A stretch of 64,000 nucleotides of DNA from Aricia agestis (Eukaryota; Arthropoda; Insecta; Lepidoptera; Lycaenidae), in the NCBI RefSeq assembly GCF_905147365.1, contig NC_056428.1, positions 12,430,001 to 12,494,000 of the forward strand, read 5' to 3'. Of the stretch, positions 1-10,137 are shown piece after piece. The notes under the pieces are model-generated. The model did no database searches. It saw only the letters and a program-made list of their open reading frames with translations, and was not told the origin of the DNA. The translations under genes and the position numbers were made by a program. How positions within the stretch are numbered: the first letter of the stretch is position 1; each line of letters opens with the position of its first letter.

Positions 1-6
1 TTTCTG

Positions 7-63
7 GTAATCTTGGATCCTATTGTAGGTGTATGTAACACCTACAATAGGATCCAAGATTAC
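7..63. repeat. Perfect 26-bp inverted repeat (hairpin)
   Basis: The arms at 7-32 and 38-63 are perfect reverse complements around a 5-nt loop (ATGTA). It lies left of the visible hexosaminidase exons, so on the minus strand it is probably in the next intron. It is probably a small fold-back element; no flanking duplication was identified. Confidence 0.85.
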
Positions 64-365
64 AAAAAAGCAAAAAATAAAATTACATTTAAAATTCCAT
101 GGCTTTGATAAAGACATAACACCCAATTAATTCCCAAGGATTTTTCAATTCAGCTATGGTCAGCAGGAAATCAGTATCAATTAATTTCAAACACATTAAT
201 TTCAATGAATGACATAAGTATGCTCAATGTCCATTGTTGAGGCTGACATTGTAAGCGCATTATGTGCTGACCGCTGATATGAGTGCAGTTATAACGGGCG
301 AAGGTAAGTTTATCTTGGTTTTGAGTGATAGATAGAAACCGCTGAGTTTTTGTGGGAAGATCACG
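64..365. other. AT-rich stretch with no recognised feature
   Basis: I see no exon, RNA gene or repeat that I recognise. It is probably intronic for the minus-strand hexosaminidase gene. Confidence 0.4.
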
Positions 366-640
366 CCAAAAAAATCGGCCAAGTGCGAGTCGGACTCGCA
401 CACGAGCCACAAAGGGTTCCGACTGTAGGAAATGTAGGGAACCGCGAATGTAGGGAAAAAATGTTTTTGTATGGGAGCCCCCATAATTATTTATTTTATT
501 TTAATTTTAATAATCAAACATTAAAGTACACATATAATTGAAGACTGTGAAAATGTCAAGTGTCTACATAATTCCATTATGGATTACGAGCTAAAAAGGT
601 CAAAAAAATTACGTTTGTTATATGGGAAATATTTAATTTA
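366..640 (-). repeat. GGTTCCG/CTTGGCC-family dispersed element (degenerate copy)
   Basis: It begins with CGGCCAAGTGCGAGTCGGAC, contains the self-complementary GCGAGTCGGACTCGC, and continues with an AAAGGGTTCCG box, 'tatgggagcccc' and 'aaagtacacatataatt'. The same order recurs at 9.9, 15.4, 21.8, 25.3, 29.5, 38.97, 47.7 and 57.8 kb. I know this as a very abundant lepidopteran repeat but cannot assign its class. The inner boundary is approximate. Confidence 0.65.
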
Positions 641-764
641 TTTTGTTTTTAGTATTTGACAGTGTACTGTCAATGACTATTATTAGGGCCCGTAAATATC
701 AAGCTAGAAGAAGCCATAATAATTGGGTAAGTTAACTATTGTTTTTCTACCTTAACCTAGTTAC

Positions 765-3700
765 CTTTGCTCTGCACATCCAACAAGTACTGCTCGTCAG
801 TGTCCCACGTCAGATCGAGGTTGGTGGTCCTGACCGTGATGTAGACGACCACAGGCGTGGTGACCACTTCGGTGACGTTGCCATCGCACTCGTCCAGCAG
901 GTTGCCCGTGATCACATGGGTCATCTGGACTAGCAGCTCCCGGGCTTCGGTTGGCGCGTTGCTGAGGTCGTATCTGGGAAGCGGAAAAATGATAAGCTTA
1001 AGCTTGACTGGATAAAAAAGCTGTGTAACTGAGACAATAGTTACGGAAATACCTCATCTATAAAAAATAGATAAGCAAATTGCTTCCTTCCTTCCTTTTT
1101 CTTATCTACTGCAAACATAGTCTACTCTGAATAAGGTGATGTTGACTTTTCTGAAGACCTTCTTTGGATAGGATTAACGACCTCATATTAAGTCCTCTAC
1201 TCGTATAACTGTCACCATATACTCACAAGAATATTAACCCGATCAATTTGCTCTACACTAAACAAATATACATCCGTCTGTATGTCATCGGTCAGGGATC
1301 ATTGAACTCTCGCCTACTTGACAATCACATGAACGTTAAAATTAGTCTTAAGCTGTCGTCACACTGAGAGGATTATTGTTCAATAAGGTGCTTTGCAGAC
1401 GGGCCGGTCAGCCGCGCTGCCAGTGAGCGCCGAGCGCCTGCAGCGCGGTACTGTAAACAATATTTTTGCAAATAACGATTATGAATTATGAATTAGATTA
1501 CTAAAATATACATTTCAGCTTTCAGTAGTGTAGTACTTTATTTTCCCGCCTACTACAACTATGTTATTTGGCGCCTAAATTCACGTGACAAACGCACGTA
1601 GCTAGGTGGGTGAGGATAAGTAGTTAGTGGCTATTATTAGTGTAAACTTTCGCTGGAGTTATTTGAGGCGATACGTGTCGGTTTTTTTTTTATAAAATAA
1701 GTTGGCAAACGAGCAAATGGGTCACCCAAAGGGAAGCAGCCACCATCGCCCATGGACTGCACTTGCAACATTAGAAGAGCTGCAGGTGCGTTGCCGGTAG
1801 TACAGCGAATACGTTTATCTAAGGCTTAAATCATATTATTTTCTCTTGTCGATGTCGATGTTAGCAATATCTATTGTCTTCTAAACACTGAATTGTCATA
1901 TAGGGCACGATTCTCCTATTTTTATCAATTAGAAGATGTGTAAAACTGCTTACAAAGTAATTCTGATATTATATTATTATCTTAACAAATATTTAATTAT
2001 TTATTAAAATGAAGGGGATGAAGTTTTAGTGTTGGCTAAGTTGTATCCAGGGCCGGATTTATATTTTTTATGAGTATAGGCCACTTTAATTTTGCCGCCC
2101 CTATGTACGAACTCTAGTTGCTATCCTAGGAGACTGCCGCCCATAGGCTATGGCCTATGGGCGGCTACCTATACATAAATCCAGAGCTGGTTGTATCTGT
2201 AGTATCTGAAGTGATATATCGCCTAGGTTAGCACTTAGCACTTAGCGAGTTAGCGCTTTTGCGACCGAGACGAACGAGTTACGTAGGCACTTTCTTCATT
2301 ATTTTGCTTACTGATGTTATACAAAAATTATAAGATACAAAAAATATTTATTTCATATAATGTGTCTGTGACAGACAGACACATTATATATATTCCATCT
2401 GTCTCTAAACAGATTATTTTTTATGTTGACAACGCTAAATAGATTTTTATGAAGGTATAGATATAGAGATACTCGAGCCCCGGTACAGAACATAAGATAG
2501 TTTTTATCTCGAAAAAATATTACGGTACACACACGCAATAAAGTTCAGGCAATATCTGTGAAATACAAATAAAACACAAGATTGAAAATCACAAGACAAA
2601 ACGAATTTTATTAAACCATAAAACTGTAATGTCAACCTCAATTTACAACGACTTCAGAAGATAAATCGCGGCTATTTAAAAATAGTTTAGGAGACGAGAT
2701 TATAAGGGGTATATACACCACTATTTTTTAGTTAGTACCAATACTTTAGGGGCTTATTAGGTACCTGTAACTGATCATATTTATTTAGTTAAAACATAAA
2801 AAAACGTAGACCCAAAATTGTCCACGAAAATACGTAATATTTGGTAAATTCATAATTAATTCAATGACCGAAGCGCGCCTCTAGATACTAGTATGTGTAG
2901 TAAGTTCCTATTGGTTAGCGTATGCGCTCGCCGCATCCCATTGATAAATCTTCGGCAAACTCGCGTCGATGCTCAGCACCCCCCTCCTCCCCTGCGCCCG
3001 CATTGTGCCCCGCGGTAAAACAAAAATGAGTAAGACAGAATACTATCAATGAATCAGTCAATGGATAGTAAAATGTGTCCATAATTTTATGGTAGGTTTA
3101 TTAAAAAAAGAAATTGCAATAACTTTGTTATTTTTAGATATTATAAAATTATTTCTTCACATATATGATAATAATGGCATGCCTGATAAGCCCCTAAAGT
3201 ATTTGTACTAATTAAAAAATAGTGGTGTATATAGAGACGGGCAAACTTACATTGGATGTCACCCAGAAATAAAAGATTAATATGAGCCCTTCCCGAGACC
3301 AGTCGAGCGAGCATTGACCGCTAGAGCCGCGTACACAATGTTTAGAAATATTATTTATGGACGAAACGACTGTCCTATTCTATGGCTTGAGTGTAAAATA
3401 TTATATAGTATTTTTGACAATAGACATACAAACTTTTATCCCCGTCTAATACATTCAGGGGCTTAAAGTATCCAAAATTTTTCGAGATGTCAGATACCAT
3501 ACATTTCATCAAAATCCATTTAGAAATTTCAGCGTCGAGAGGAAACAGACATACAGATACACTTACGCAAAATATGAATATTGAATAGTGATAATATTAC
3601 GGATTTAAGTTTATACCGCTATATAACCAAGAAAAGTGCTAAAAGATAGGATTTAGGTTAACAAATTATCGAGTTCGTACCAACTAGCAACTGCTAAAAC

Positions 3701-6700
3701 ATCTAAAGGTATGGCTAACATATTCTGAGCATGAGAAAAAATATACTATAACCACAGCCAAACATAGAACCCCCTCCTTTTTTGAAATCGGTTCAAAACA
3801 CTCATCAACTTTACAAAGCGGATCTACAGGGTGTAAAAAAATAAGTGATAATACTTTAGTGTGTGTACGTGTTCCTTGTAGAGAGTTCACTGTGAAAGTA
3901 GCAGCGCCGAAAGACCAAAAGTTTTTTCACTTTTGTATGGGGAAACTCGTGACGCTCGGGCCCTTGCCCATACAAAAGTGAAAAAAAAATTTCGTCTTTT
4001 AGCGCCGCTACTTTCACAGTGAACTCTCTACAAGGAACACGTACACACCCTAAAGTATTATCACTTTAAATTTTTGTTACAAACTGTATATCTAATCAAA
4101 TGTCGGTCTAATATCTTTTAGGCTAAGCACTTACTGTAGCAATTAATTATACATATTTTGTATGTCTTACTAGATGACACCCGCAACTGAGTTGCGCCAA
4201 AATTAGTTTATTGCATGGGAACCGTACATTTTTCCGGGTTAAAGAATTACAAAATTTCAGCGAATTCAGTTCAGTGTTTTGAGCGTGAGGAGGTAACAGA
4301 CATAAATACACTTTATAATATTAGTATGGATTCATTAGAAATTCGGCTTTACAGCGTTAATAGAGAGTCGTTTACAGCATTGGTACATCAAAGTGCTAGT
4401 ATTTATGGTTTTATAAACTGCCAGAGTAAGCCAGACGGTGTAATGGAGTATTGAATTGGGGCAAGTCGGCTATTTCAGCTATAACAGCAGCATATAATAT
4501 TTTACTAGTGGTGATGTGTAGTGGACAGTTATGGTGCTACTCGTAGTGTTTCTCACGACTTAGAAATTACTCCGTGGGTAGGCACTAGCAAAAACATAAA
4601 AGTTTTATGATTTATATGATGAGATCTTGTTTTTTTTTTTATGAAATAAGGGGGCAAACGAGCAAACGGGTCACCTGATGGAAAGCAACTTCCGTCGCCC
4701 ATGGACACTCGCAGCATCAGAAGAGCTGCAGGTGCGTTGCCGGCCTTTTACGAGGGAATAGGGGAGGGTAGGGATGGGAAGGGAAGGGAAAAGGGGAGGA
4801 TCGGGAAGGGAATTGGGCCTCCGGTAGACTCACTCACTCGGCGAAACACAGCGCAATCGCTGTTTCACGCCGGTTTTCTGTGAGAACGTGGTATTTATCC
4901 GGTCGAGTCAGCCCATTCGTGCCGAAGCATGGCTCTCCCACGTATAAACTTGTGCTACACTACACTGTTTCGGCTATACAGACTGCCGCGAATGTTCTTC
5001 GAAAAAAGTATATAATATGCCAATTCAGTCTAGTTTTTTTGAGCCTATTCGATACAAGCGTATAAATAAATAAACATTTTGTCTATAAAAAATAGTGTAG
5101 TATAAATTGTTCTATGCAAACCGATATGTTTTGAACACTAGAACTTTCTTCAGACTCGGCCCACCTGATATTGCAACATAATATAAATCTGGCCTTGTTT
5201 ACGTAAGCATGGGACAGAACCGGTGGTGTATTATTAGACAGACAGACAGGAGACATATGTGTCTATATATACATAGTCTACTTTATATTATATGCCATAG
5301 ACGTCTGCAAACATAGAGTAAATCTTTTTATTTACTAAAGCGGGATAACAGTAATTCTTTGTTTTATTAAGTAGTCTGATGATGATTTAATAATAAATTA
5401 TTAAATATTATTGCAAATTACATTGTAGATAACCATTGGCATTGCCAATATCAGATGATATTATTATAATAACGTTAATTATTTATCTCTATTGTGTGGT
5501 AGAAAAAAGTCGTTATTTGTTCCAGATTTGACACAAGGCCTTTTTACCAGTAGAACGAACGAAATGTGCAGAAATCTCTACTTCCAAAAGAGTAGGATAG
5601 AGATCACCGCATCTAAAGGTTAGAGTAATCCGTAAATCTATCTCTACTATCCTACTCTACTGGCTACTGCACTCAATGAAAGAAACGAATGCGCATAGCC
5701 AAATATGGTATTAGAACCATGGAATGGCGAATGGCGACTATAATAACAATTGACAACATTTCAAAATTTTAACATGGCTTTTTATTATTTTATATGAAAG
5801 TAGACTTAAAATAAGGCGACCCGTGTTTCTTGCTTTTTAAAAATTATGTTTTTATGATACCTAAAAAATAGATTTTAATCCTTCGTATTCTAAAGAGACG
5901 TAAGCGCCAAGTGACGTTATTTTTTTTTTTTTTTTTTTTTTAAGAGCCTATGCTGTCCCACTGCTGGGCAAAGGCCTCTCCCAAGTCCTTCCATTCATCC
6001 CGATCCATCGCCACCGTCGGCCAACCTGGCTTGTATGACGTGTCAAGTTCATCGCGCCATCGTTTTTTTAATTCCATTACACTTTAACAAAAGAAAAAAT
6101 CTGTCAATGTAAGTTTGTTACGTTTATTATGACGTCTGTTAATGTCATCGTCAACCTGGAGGATAGGTAACCAATGAGGTAATGTTATTTTTTAGAAATG
6201 TCATTGTTGACAGGTGGTTGACAGTGACGTTTTTTTTATGCTTCATGTTGTCTTTTTAAAACTATTTTACACCAGGCAAACTGTGTGATAATATTACGGC
6301 ATAATAACTGTGTGATATTATGCCGTAAGTATGACGTCACAGCGTATTTTTCAGTTTTTCTTTATTTTCTCAGTAAACAAGCAATATAAAAAAATTTTGA
6401 ATATTTTTTTGAAATCAGGAGAAGAAACTAAAGACACGGTATTTTTTATTTTAAGGCTTAAAAATGTTGAAATGTTGTCAATATAATAATATCAGTTAAG
6501 GCGAGGATAAACCCCAATTTGTTATTCCGTGACTCCCGGTTTACCTAGTTCCAATATAATAACGAAGTGTTAAAAATATATAATATATGTGATATAAAGC
6601 ACAATATTTAAAATACCTTAAACCATAAACATTTTAATAAAGCGTAATACTTTTGCTGTAATTAATTTACAAACTCACCTCCGATAAAAATCTATTTCAT

Positions 6701-9354
6701 CGAAATATAAGTATTAACTATTTTTTTTTAAATGAAATATAGGGGCAAACGAGCAAACGGGTCACCTGATGGAAAGCAACTTCCGTCGCCCATGGACACT
6801 CGCAGCATCAGAAGAGCTGCAAGTGCGTTGCCGGCCTTTTAAGAGGGAATAGGGTAATAGGGGAGGGTAGGGAAGGGAAAACTTGAGGGTAGGGAAGGGA
6901 ATAGGGTAGGGGTTTCTTAATGTTTATTTCAAAAGATATTTAAAAAAAACATGAAAAATAGACAAGATCCGCTTTATGCAAGAACAGTTTTATGCTAAGC
7001 TAAAATGAATCTTATTATGATGCGTATACGCGTATACGGTCTTTGGTTGTGTGCAAGGTTATCGTTTTGGATTGAGATTAATCCCCGCCTTAAGTCTATA
7101 CCAGGATCTGATGGCAAAAAGTGAGAAAAAAAATTGACTCTAGCAATACCGGGGATCACCCCGGTATTGCTAGAGTCACTTTTTTTTCTTTTTTCAATCA
7201 TGAAATAAAACATTTTGATCCTCTTTTTTCCTTATAGAGGCTGATTCTGTGTGTGAAACATGCAAATATAAAGATTTATCCAATGATCAAGGATATTTTT
7301 TGAAAATCTGCCATCAGCCATCCTGGCTGATCCTGGTAGATCTATAAGTAATTTAAATTTTGCCTTATTTCCTGGCAAAATATGTTAAAATTATTAACAC
7401 AAGGAAAACTTATTGTTTTGCAATAATGCACGATACATAGATAATTAATCATTAAAATTATTAAAGTCTACTTGTACCAGTCTGGGTTAAAGTTAATCAT
7501 AATATATTAAATATCATGCTACTTAAATAAGAAGCGTCGTCTTCGTTTTTAAGAAAGAGAAGGCATGATATTTAACAAACGATAAGCAATCCCAGACTAG
7601 TGTAACCGGGCAAAACAATAAGATATTGTAACTACAATGTTTTTTATATTATTATTACGTTCCCTAGTCTGCGATGTTATCAATGCAAAAAATATATTAT
7701 TATTGTGGATAACACCACATCCTGTATTATGTGATTATTTTGTACAGAAACAATTAAATGCGTTTTAACGTATGTTATTGTTTATTAATGAATAAATTAA
7801 TTGTTTTGCCTTCCCTAAATTATTATCAGGGACGTTTCCGACGTTTCTTCACAATCTACATTCACTGCTGGGTACTTAGACATTATAATGTATTCGATAA
7901 TTTTGACTAAGAAGATAATCGTAAAAAATAAGTCATCGCAATCGCCACATAAGTATTATTATGCTTGGCTTGAGACACTACAGTATTGTGTGGTATTGTA
8001 TTTATTTTATACCGTACATTTGTTTGTATGTATGTGTAATGGCTGGTTTACACATATTAAGAAGATAAGTAGTAACTCTTAATACTTGTAAACCAGCCCT
8101 AAGAGACACGTCTGTATGTCAAAGTTCACTGTCCTATGTCAAATTTTTCACCGACTTAAAAAAATTAGGTTATCAATTCGATGCGTGCGATATGTAATAT
8201 CACAGAATAGATAATAGTACAAGGTAATATGTAATATTTCCAGAACTGCCCAGTTTTTGTATATTGTTAGTCTATTTCAGTGTCTGAACAAATGTGCCAA
8301 ATTTCAAAAGTGTATGTATGTTTTTAATTTTTATGTTTGGGTTCGCATATCTCCGGAACAACAAGTCCGAATTAAATTATTATTTTTGTTGTACTAGCTG
8401 TTGTTAAACTTAGGTATAAACAAGTACTACAAGTTTCATCAAAATCGGTTCAGTAGTTTTTGAGATAAGGCAACTTTAACTATCAATTACGTACAATTTT
8501 GAAGTCGGTTTTATTTTTTCAAATACCGTTTCAAGTACCCTTTAGGCACAGTCTACACTCTACATACCTCAGGTATTTAGGATGTATCTTGACCGTCTGC
8601 ATGCTGATGGCGGCACTCACAGGTTTCGGCCATATGCCGCCGAAGCGCCCGCATACTGTGCGACAGACGTCAATGCTGTCGAAAGTCATGGTGGAGTTGT
8701 CCGCAGACCTGGTCGTGGGATGAGAGGACCTCTCGCAGCCCTCCTCAGGTACGCACTTGTACGTCCATGACGGTCTGGAAATGATTGATGGCTTAGTAGA
8801 TATTTAGATAATATTAGCCCCAATTTCACCAACGTCTGTTAGTGTTAACAGCTTGTTAAAATGTCATGTCTCCTCTTTCATTCATAAGAAAAACGAAAGA
8901 GGTAACGTGATACTAATTCGAGCGTTAACTTTAACAGTCGTTGGTGAAATTGGGGCTTAGTCTTCTAATATTATGTAGGCCAGAGCTGTCCTAAGTGGGT
9001 CTGAATCTACATAATATTATAATTTATAACTAACACGTATTCCATCTGGGAATTGGTGCCCTAGAAAAGGCAGAATGTAGGCACTTGTTTAAATAGAGTT
9101 ATGTAGCATGCTTTGTGGGTCAAACTAAGATCATCTATAACGGAAGTAAATTTTATCACGTGACATTGTAAATCAAGCTACTTTGCATTTTCTTCTTATT
9201 GTGTACACGTTTATCGAATAATTTTAAGACCGTTTTAAAGTTTATATAATAATACTTACTCATACACTTCGGGCGTAGGACCTACTGTTGTTTCTTCTGT
9301 TCTCACCAAGCTGCATAGGACTAGGACGGCAAAAGACCACTTGAACATTCCCAT
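765..9354 (-). CDS. GH20 beta-N-acetylhexosaminidase, N-terminal exons (partial)
   Basis: Three consecutive minus-strand exons give an N-terminal fragment of about 170 residues. Exon 1 (9354-9260) starts MGMFKWSFAVLVLCSLV, a typical signal peptide. Exon 2 (8774-8568) encodes a cysteine-containing stretch with SWTYKCVPEEGCERS and CGRFGGIWPKP. Exon 3 (973-765) encodes NLLDECDGNVTEV followed by VYITVRTTNLDLTWDTDEQY, the N-terminal non-catalytic domain typical of insect GH20 enzymes. All splice phases agree: exon 1 ends GA joined to A, exon 2 ends AG joined to A, with donors GTAAGT, GTATGT and GTAACT. A CAG acceptor at 9365-9367 leaves 10 nt of 5'UTR before the ATG, so a noncoding exon lies further upstream. 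The catalytic barrel would lie left of position 1. The enzyme removes terminal N-acetylhexosamine from chitin oligosaccharides or N-glycans, outside the cell or in lysosomes. I cannot tell a chitinolytic NAG from a fused-lobes type. NST and NVT are possible N-glycosylation sites. The introns (7.6 and 0.5 kb) hold repeats. Confidence 0.85.
978..1680. other. Hexosaminidase intron, no recognised element
   Basis: Intronic DNA. It has a GC-rich patch at about 1395-1450 of unknown meaning. I see no open exon or repeat that I recognise. Confidence 0.4.
1683..1800 (+). repeat. Dispersed repeat 'GGGTCACC..GGAAGCAGC' (copy 1)
   Basis: It starts after a T-run with 'aaacgagcaaatgggtcacc', then 'gcccatgga' and 'agaagagctgcaggtgcgtt'. 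The same unit recurs at 4630, 6721 and (minus strand) 24150. The T-run at one end suggests a retroposed 3' end, but the class is not certain. Confidence 0.65.
2048..2189. mobile_element. hAT-type MITE with 8-bp target duplication
   Basis: A 142-bp element with imperfect terminal inverted repeats (CAGGGCCGGATTTA against CAGCTCTGGATTTA). It is flanked by an exact 8-bp direct repeat GTTGTATC at 2040-2047 and 2190-2197. An 8-bp duplication and CAG-starting termini are hallmarks of the hAT superfamily. Inside is a strong hairpin (CCGCCCATAGG..CCTATGGGCGG, 2137-2165). There is no coding capacity. Confidence 0.88.
2200..2704. other. Intronic AT-rich DNA
   Basis: A short inverted TGTGTCTGT..ACAGACACA sits at about 2360-2385. 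Otherwise I see nothing. Confidence 0.4.
2705..3236. mobile_element. MITE-like element with ~55-bp inverted ends
   Basis: The left end (about 2710-2768, 'tatacaccactatttttta') is repeated in inverse orientation at about 3174-3236 ('taaaaaatagtggtgtata'). The blocks 'actttaggggcttatta' and 'ataagcccctaaagt' also pair. The ends abut TA dinucleotides, so a TA-target element is possible. The centre is not coding. Confidence 0.7.
3240..3825. other. Intronic DNA with a degenerate Helitron-like fragment
   Basis: Phrases at 3480-3570 ('catcaaaatccatttagaa', 'gaaacagacatacagatac') resemble the inside of the Helitron family found elsewhere in the window. The fragment has no recognisable ends. Confidence 0.35.
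3826..4092. mobile_element. Fold-back MITE (TTCCTTGTAGAGAGTTCAC family, copy 1)
   Basis: The left arm (about 3838-3905) and right arm (about 4000-4068) are inverted copies containing 'ttccttgtagagagttcac' and 'gaaagtagcag'. The outermost ends resemble ACAGGGTGTAA and TTACAAACTGT. Related copies lie at 53680-53931 and 55545-55770. It does not code for protein. Confidence 0.8.
4170..4330 (-). mobile_element. Short non-autonomous Helitron, 161 bp
   Basis: Read on the minus strand it begins TCCATACTAATATTATAAA and ends in CTAG. It sits between A (4169 on the plus strand) and T (4331), as expected for Helitron insertion without target duplication. Compare the complete copies at 14360, 23274 and 39591. 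Confidence 0.7.
4630..4835 (+). repeat. Dispersed repeat 'GGGTCACCTGATGG' (copy 2)
   Basis: After a T-run come 'aaacgagcaaacgggtcacc', 'tggaaagcaacttccgtcgc', 'catcagaagagctgcaggtg', then a purine-rich GGGAAGGG tail. The unit is the same as at 1683 and 6721. Confidence 0.75.
4840..5530. other. Intronic DNA, no recognised feature
   Basis: AT-rich DNA with a short GACA run near 5240. The open frames here are short and show no domain. Confidence 0.4.
5530..5670. repeat. Imperfect inverted repeat (AGAGTAGGATAGAGAT)
   Basis: 'aagagtaggatagagatc' near 5588 is mirrored by 'atctctactatcctactct' near 5640-5662. It is probably a small decayed fold-back element. Confidence 0.55.
5940..6080 (-). pseudogene. 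5'-truncated LINE: C-terminal end of an RTE-like ORF2
   Basis: The minus-strand reading ends in DRDEWKDLGEAFAQQWDSIG followed by a stop (5940-5942), and then a long A-run (the T-run at about 5919-5940 on the plus strand). A 'DR..W..LGEA..QQW' ending is characteristic of RTE-like non-LTR ORF2 termini in insects. Only about 45 codons remain. Extreme 5' truncation plus poly(A) fits target-primed reverse transcription. Confidence 0.8.
6081..6720. other. Intronic DNA with one small hairpin
   Basis: 'attacggcataa' and 'ttatgccgtaa' form a hairpin at about 6290-6327. Nothing else was recognised. Confidence 0.4.
6721..6915 (+). repeat. Dispersed repeat 'GGGTCACCTGATGG' (copy 3)
   Basis: This is nearly the same as the copy at 4630: T-run, 'aaacgagcaaacgggtcacc', 'tggaaagcaacttccgtcgc', and a GGGAAGGG/GGGTAGGG tail. 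Confidence 0.75.
7088..7330. repeat. Hairpin-centred repeat (CTCTAGCAATACCGGGG)
   Basis: A perfect 20-bp inverted repeat (7135-7154 and 7159-7178, 4-nt loop) centres the element. Flanks 'gatctgatggcaaaaagtga' and 'tccaatgatcaaggatattt' recur around 46970-47010, 47360-47400 and 47880-48005, so this is a family. No target duplication was seen. Confidence 0.7.
7404..7628. repeat. Imperfect fold-back element
   Basis: Nested inverted pairs: 'cttattgttttgc' with 'gcaaaacaataag', 'ccagtctggg' with 'cccagactag', and 'ttaaatatcatgc' with 'gcatgatatttaa'. It looks like an old fold-back MITE; 'attgttttgcc' recurs at about 7800. Confidence 0.55.
8130..8518. repeat. Dispersed repeat ending GAAGTCGGTTTTATTTTTT
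   Basis: It starts 'caccgacttaaaaaaatta' and ends 'gaagtcggttttattttttc', so the ends are roughly inverted. It contains 'gcatatctccggaac' and 'aaaatcggttcagtagtttt'. A second copy covers about 13690-13875. It is immediately downstream of hexosaminidase exon 2. Confidence 0.65.
8817..8956. mobile_element. 140-bp MITE with TTA target duplication
   Basis: Perfect terminal inverted repeats GCCCCAATTTCACCAACG and its complement, flanked by TTA at 8814-8816 and 8957-8959. It lies in hexosaminidase intron 1. An inverted relative is at 59691-59948 with TAA on both sides. A 3-bp TWA duplication suggests a PIF/Harbinger-derived MITE. Confidence 0.85.
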
Positions 9355-9651
9355 TTTTGGTTACCTGAAACAATAATATTATAAATGATTTATGATTTAT
9401 GAAGACATCAAATCCTGCAAAAATCCATTGGAACATTTTAATTTGCCAATTTAACATTTTTATTTACTGGTTTAAATGATGTCAGTAGTATTAAGCAGTG
9501 TCATCAAACATTCAAGTCATCAAAGGTAGATCTACCAATAACCCTCCTCACCCTACCACAGAATACTGTAAGTAGGTATACATATAAGTACAAGATACAA
9601 CCCCACCAAAACGACCTAAAATCGTGCATTGTTTTTACCGAACGAACTTAC

Positions 9652-9850
9652 AGTACCTGGCCTAAAACCTAATAGGAACTGAATATATTTTGTGCATCAT
9701 ACGTGCATAGCGTGTAACGGGACGTTATCGACGATCTTCACGGTAGACAGCGGACACCGTGACACTTCCGCACGTCACGCTGTCACGCTGTCCAACCGTG
9801 ATATCGATTATAAACATTGGACAGTACGGCACCTGTCATCAGACAGGCAT
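9652..9850 (-). other. Candidate 5' noncoding exon of the hexosaminidase gene
   Basis: Read on the minus strand, a fairly GC-rich stretch ends ..CCAGGTACT followed by the strong donor GTAAGTT (9651 downward). The acceptor at 9365-9367 precedes the ATG exon and needs an upstream donor; this is the nearest good one. The 5' limit is a guess. Confidence 0.3.
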
Positions 9851-9869
9851 CCAGCCATCAATCATGTGG

Positions 9870-9916
9870 GTTCTGGCTGCATTTCTACTGGAACTGCGTT
9901 GCACGGAATGTGTTTT
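9870..9916. repeat. Fragment of 'CTGCGTTTCCACCAG..GTGTTTTTTAG' repeat
   Basis: 'ctgcatttctactggaactg' followed by 'gaatgtgttttttag' resembles 12259-12303 ('ctgcgtttccaccagatgtg..gatgtgttttttag'). Both are parts of a dispersed repeat with unknown ends. Confidence 0.4.
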
Positions 9917-10137
9917 TTAGGGTTCCGTACCCAAAGGGTGAAAACGGGACTCTATTCATGAGACTTCGATGTCTGTCTGTCCGTCTCTGTCTACTTCAAT
10001 ATTTAAGAATAATATTAAAATAAAATAAAAAAATAAATCCCATACAAAAAATACAATTTTTGGTCTATGTTTGCCCTATTAACAGTACGGAACCCTTCTT
10101 TTGCGAGTCCGACTAGCACTTGGCCGATTTTTTTTTA
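9917..10137 (+). repeat. GGTTCCG/CTTGGCC-family element (short copy)
   Basis: It starts AGGGTTCCGTACCCAAAGGG and has a CTGTCTGTCC run. It ends 'tacggaaccc' plus a degenerate CGAGTCCGACT..CACTTGGCCG and a T-run. The internal deletion is large relative to the 57775 copy. Confidence 0.75.

Noticed and set aside
739..933. Plus-strand open frame of 64 codons
   Set aside because: It is the shadow of minus-strand hexosaminidase exon 3 (765-973), whose protein and splice phases fit a known family.
4215..4454. 79-codon plus-strand open frame
   Set aside because: Its left half lies in a short Helitron (4170-4330) and the remainder shows no domain.
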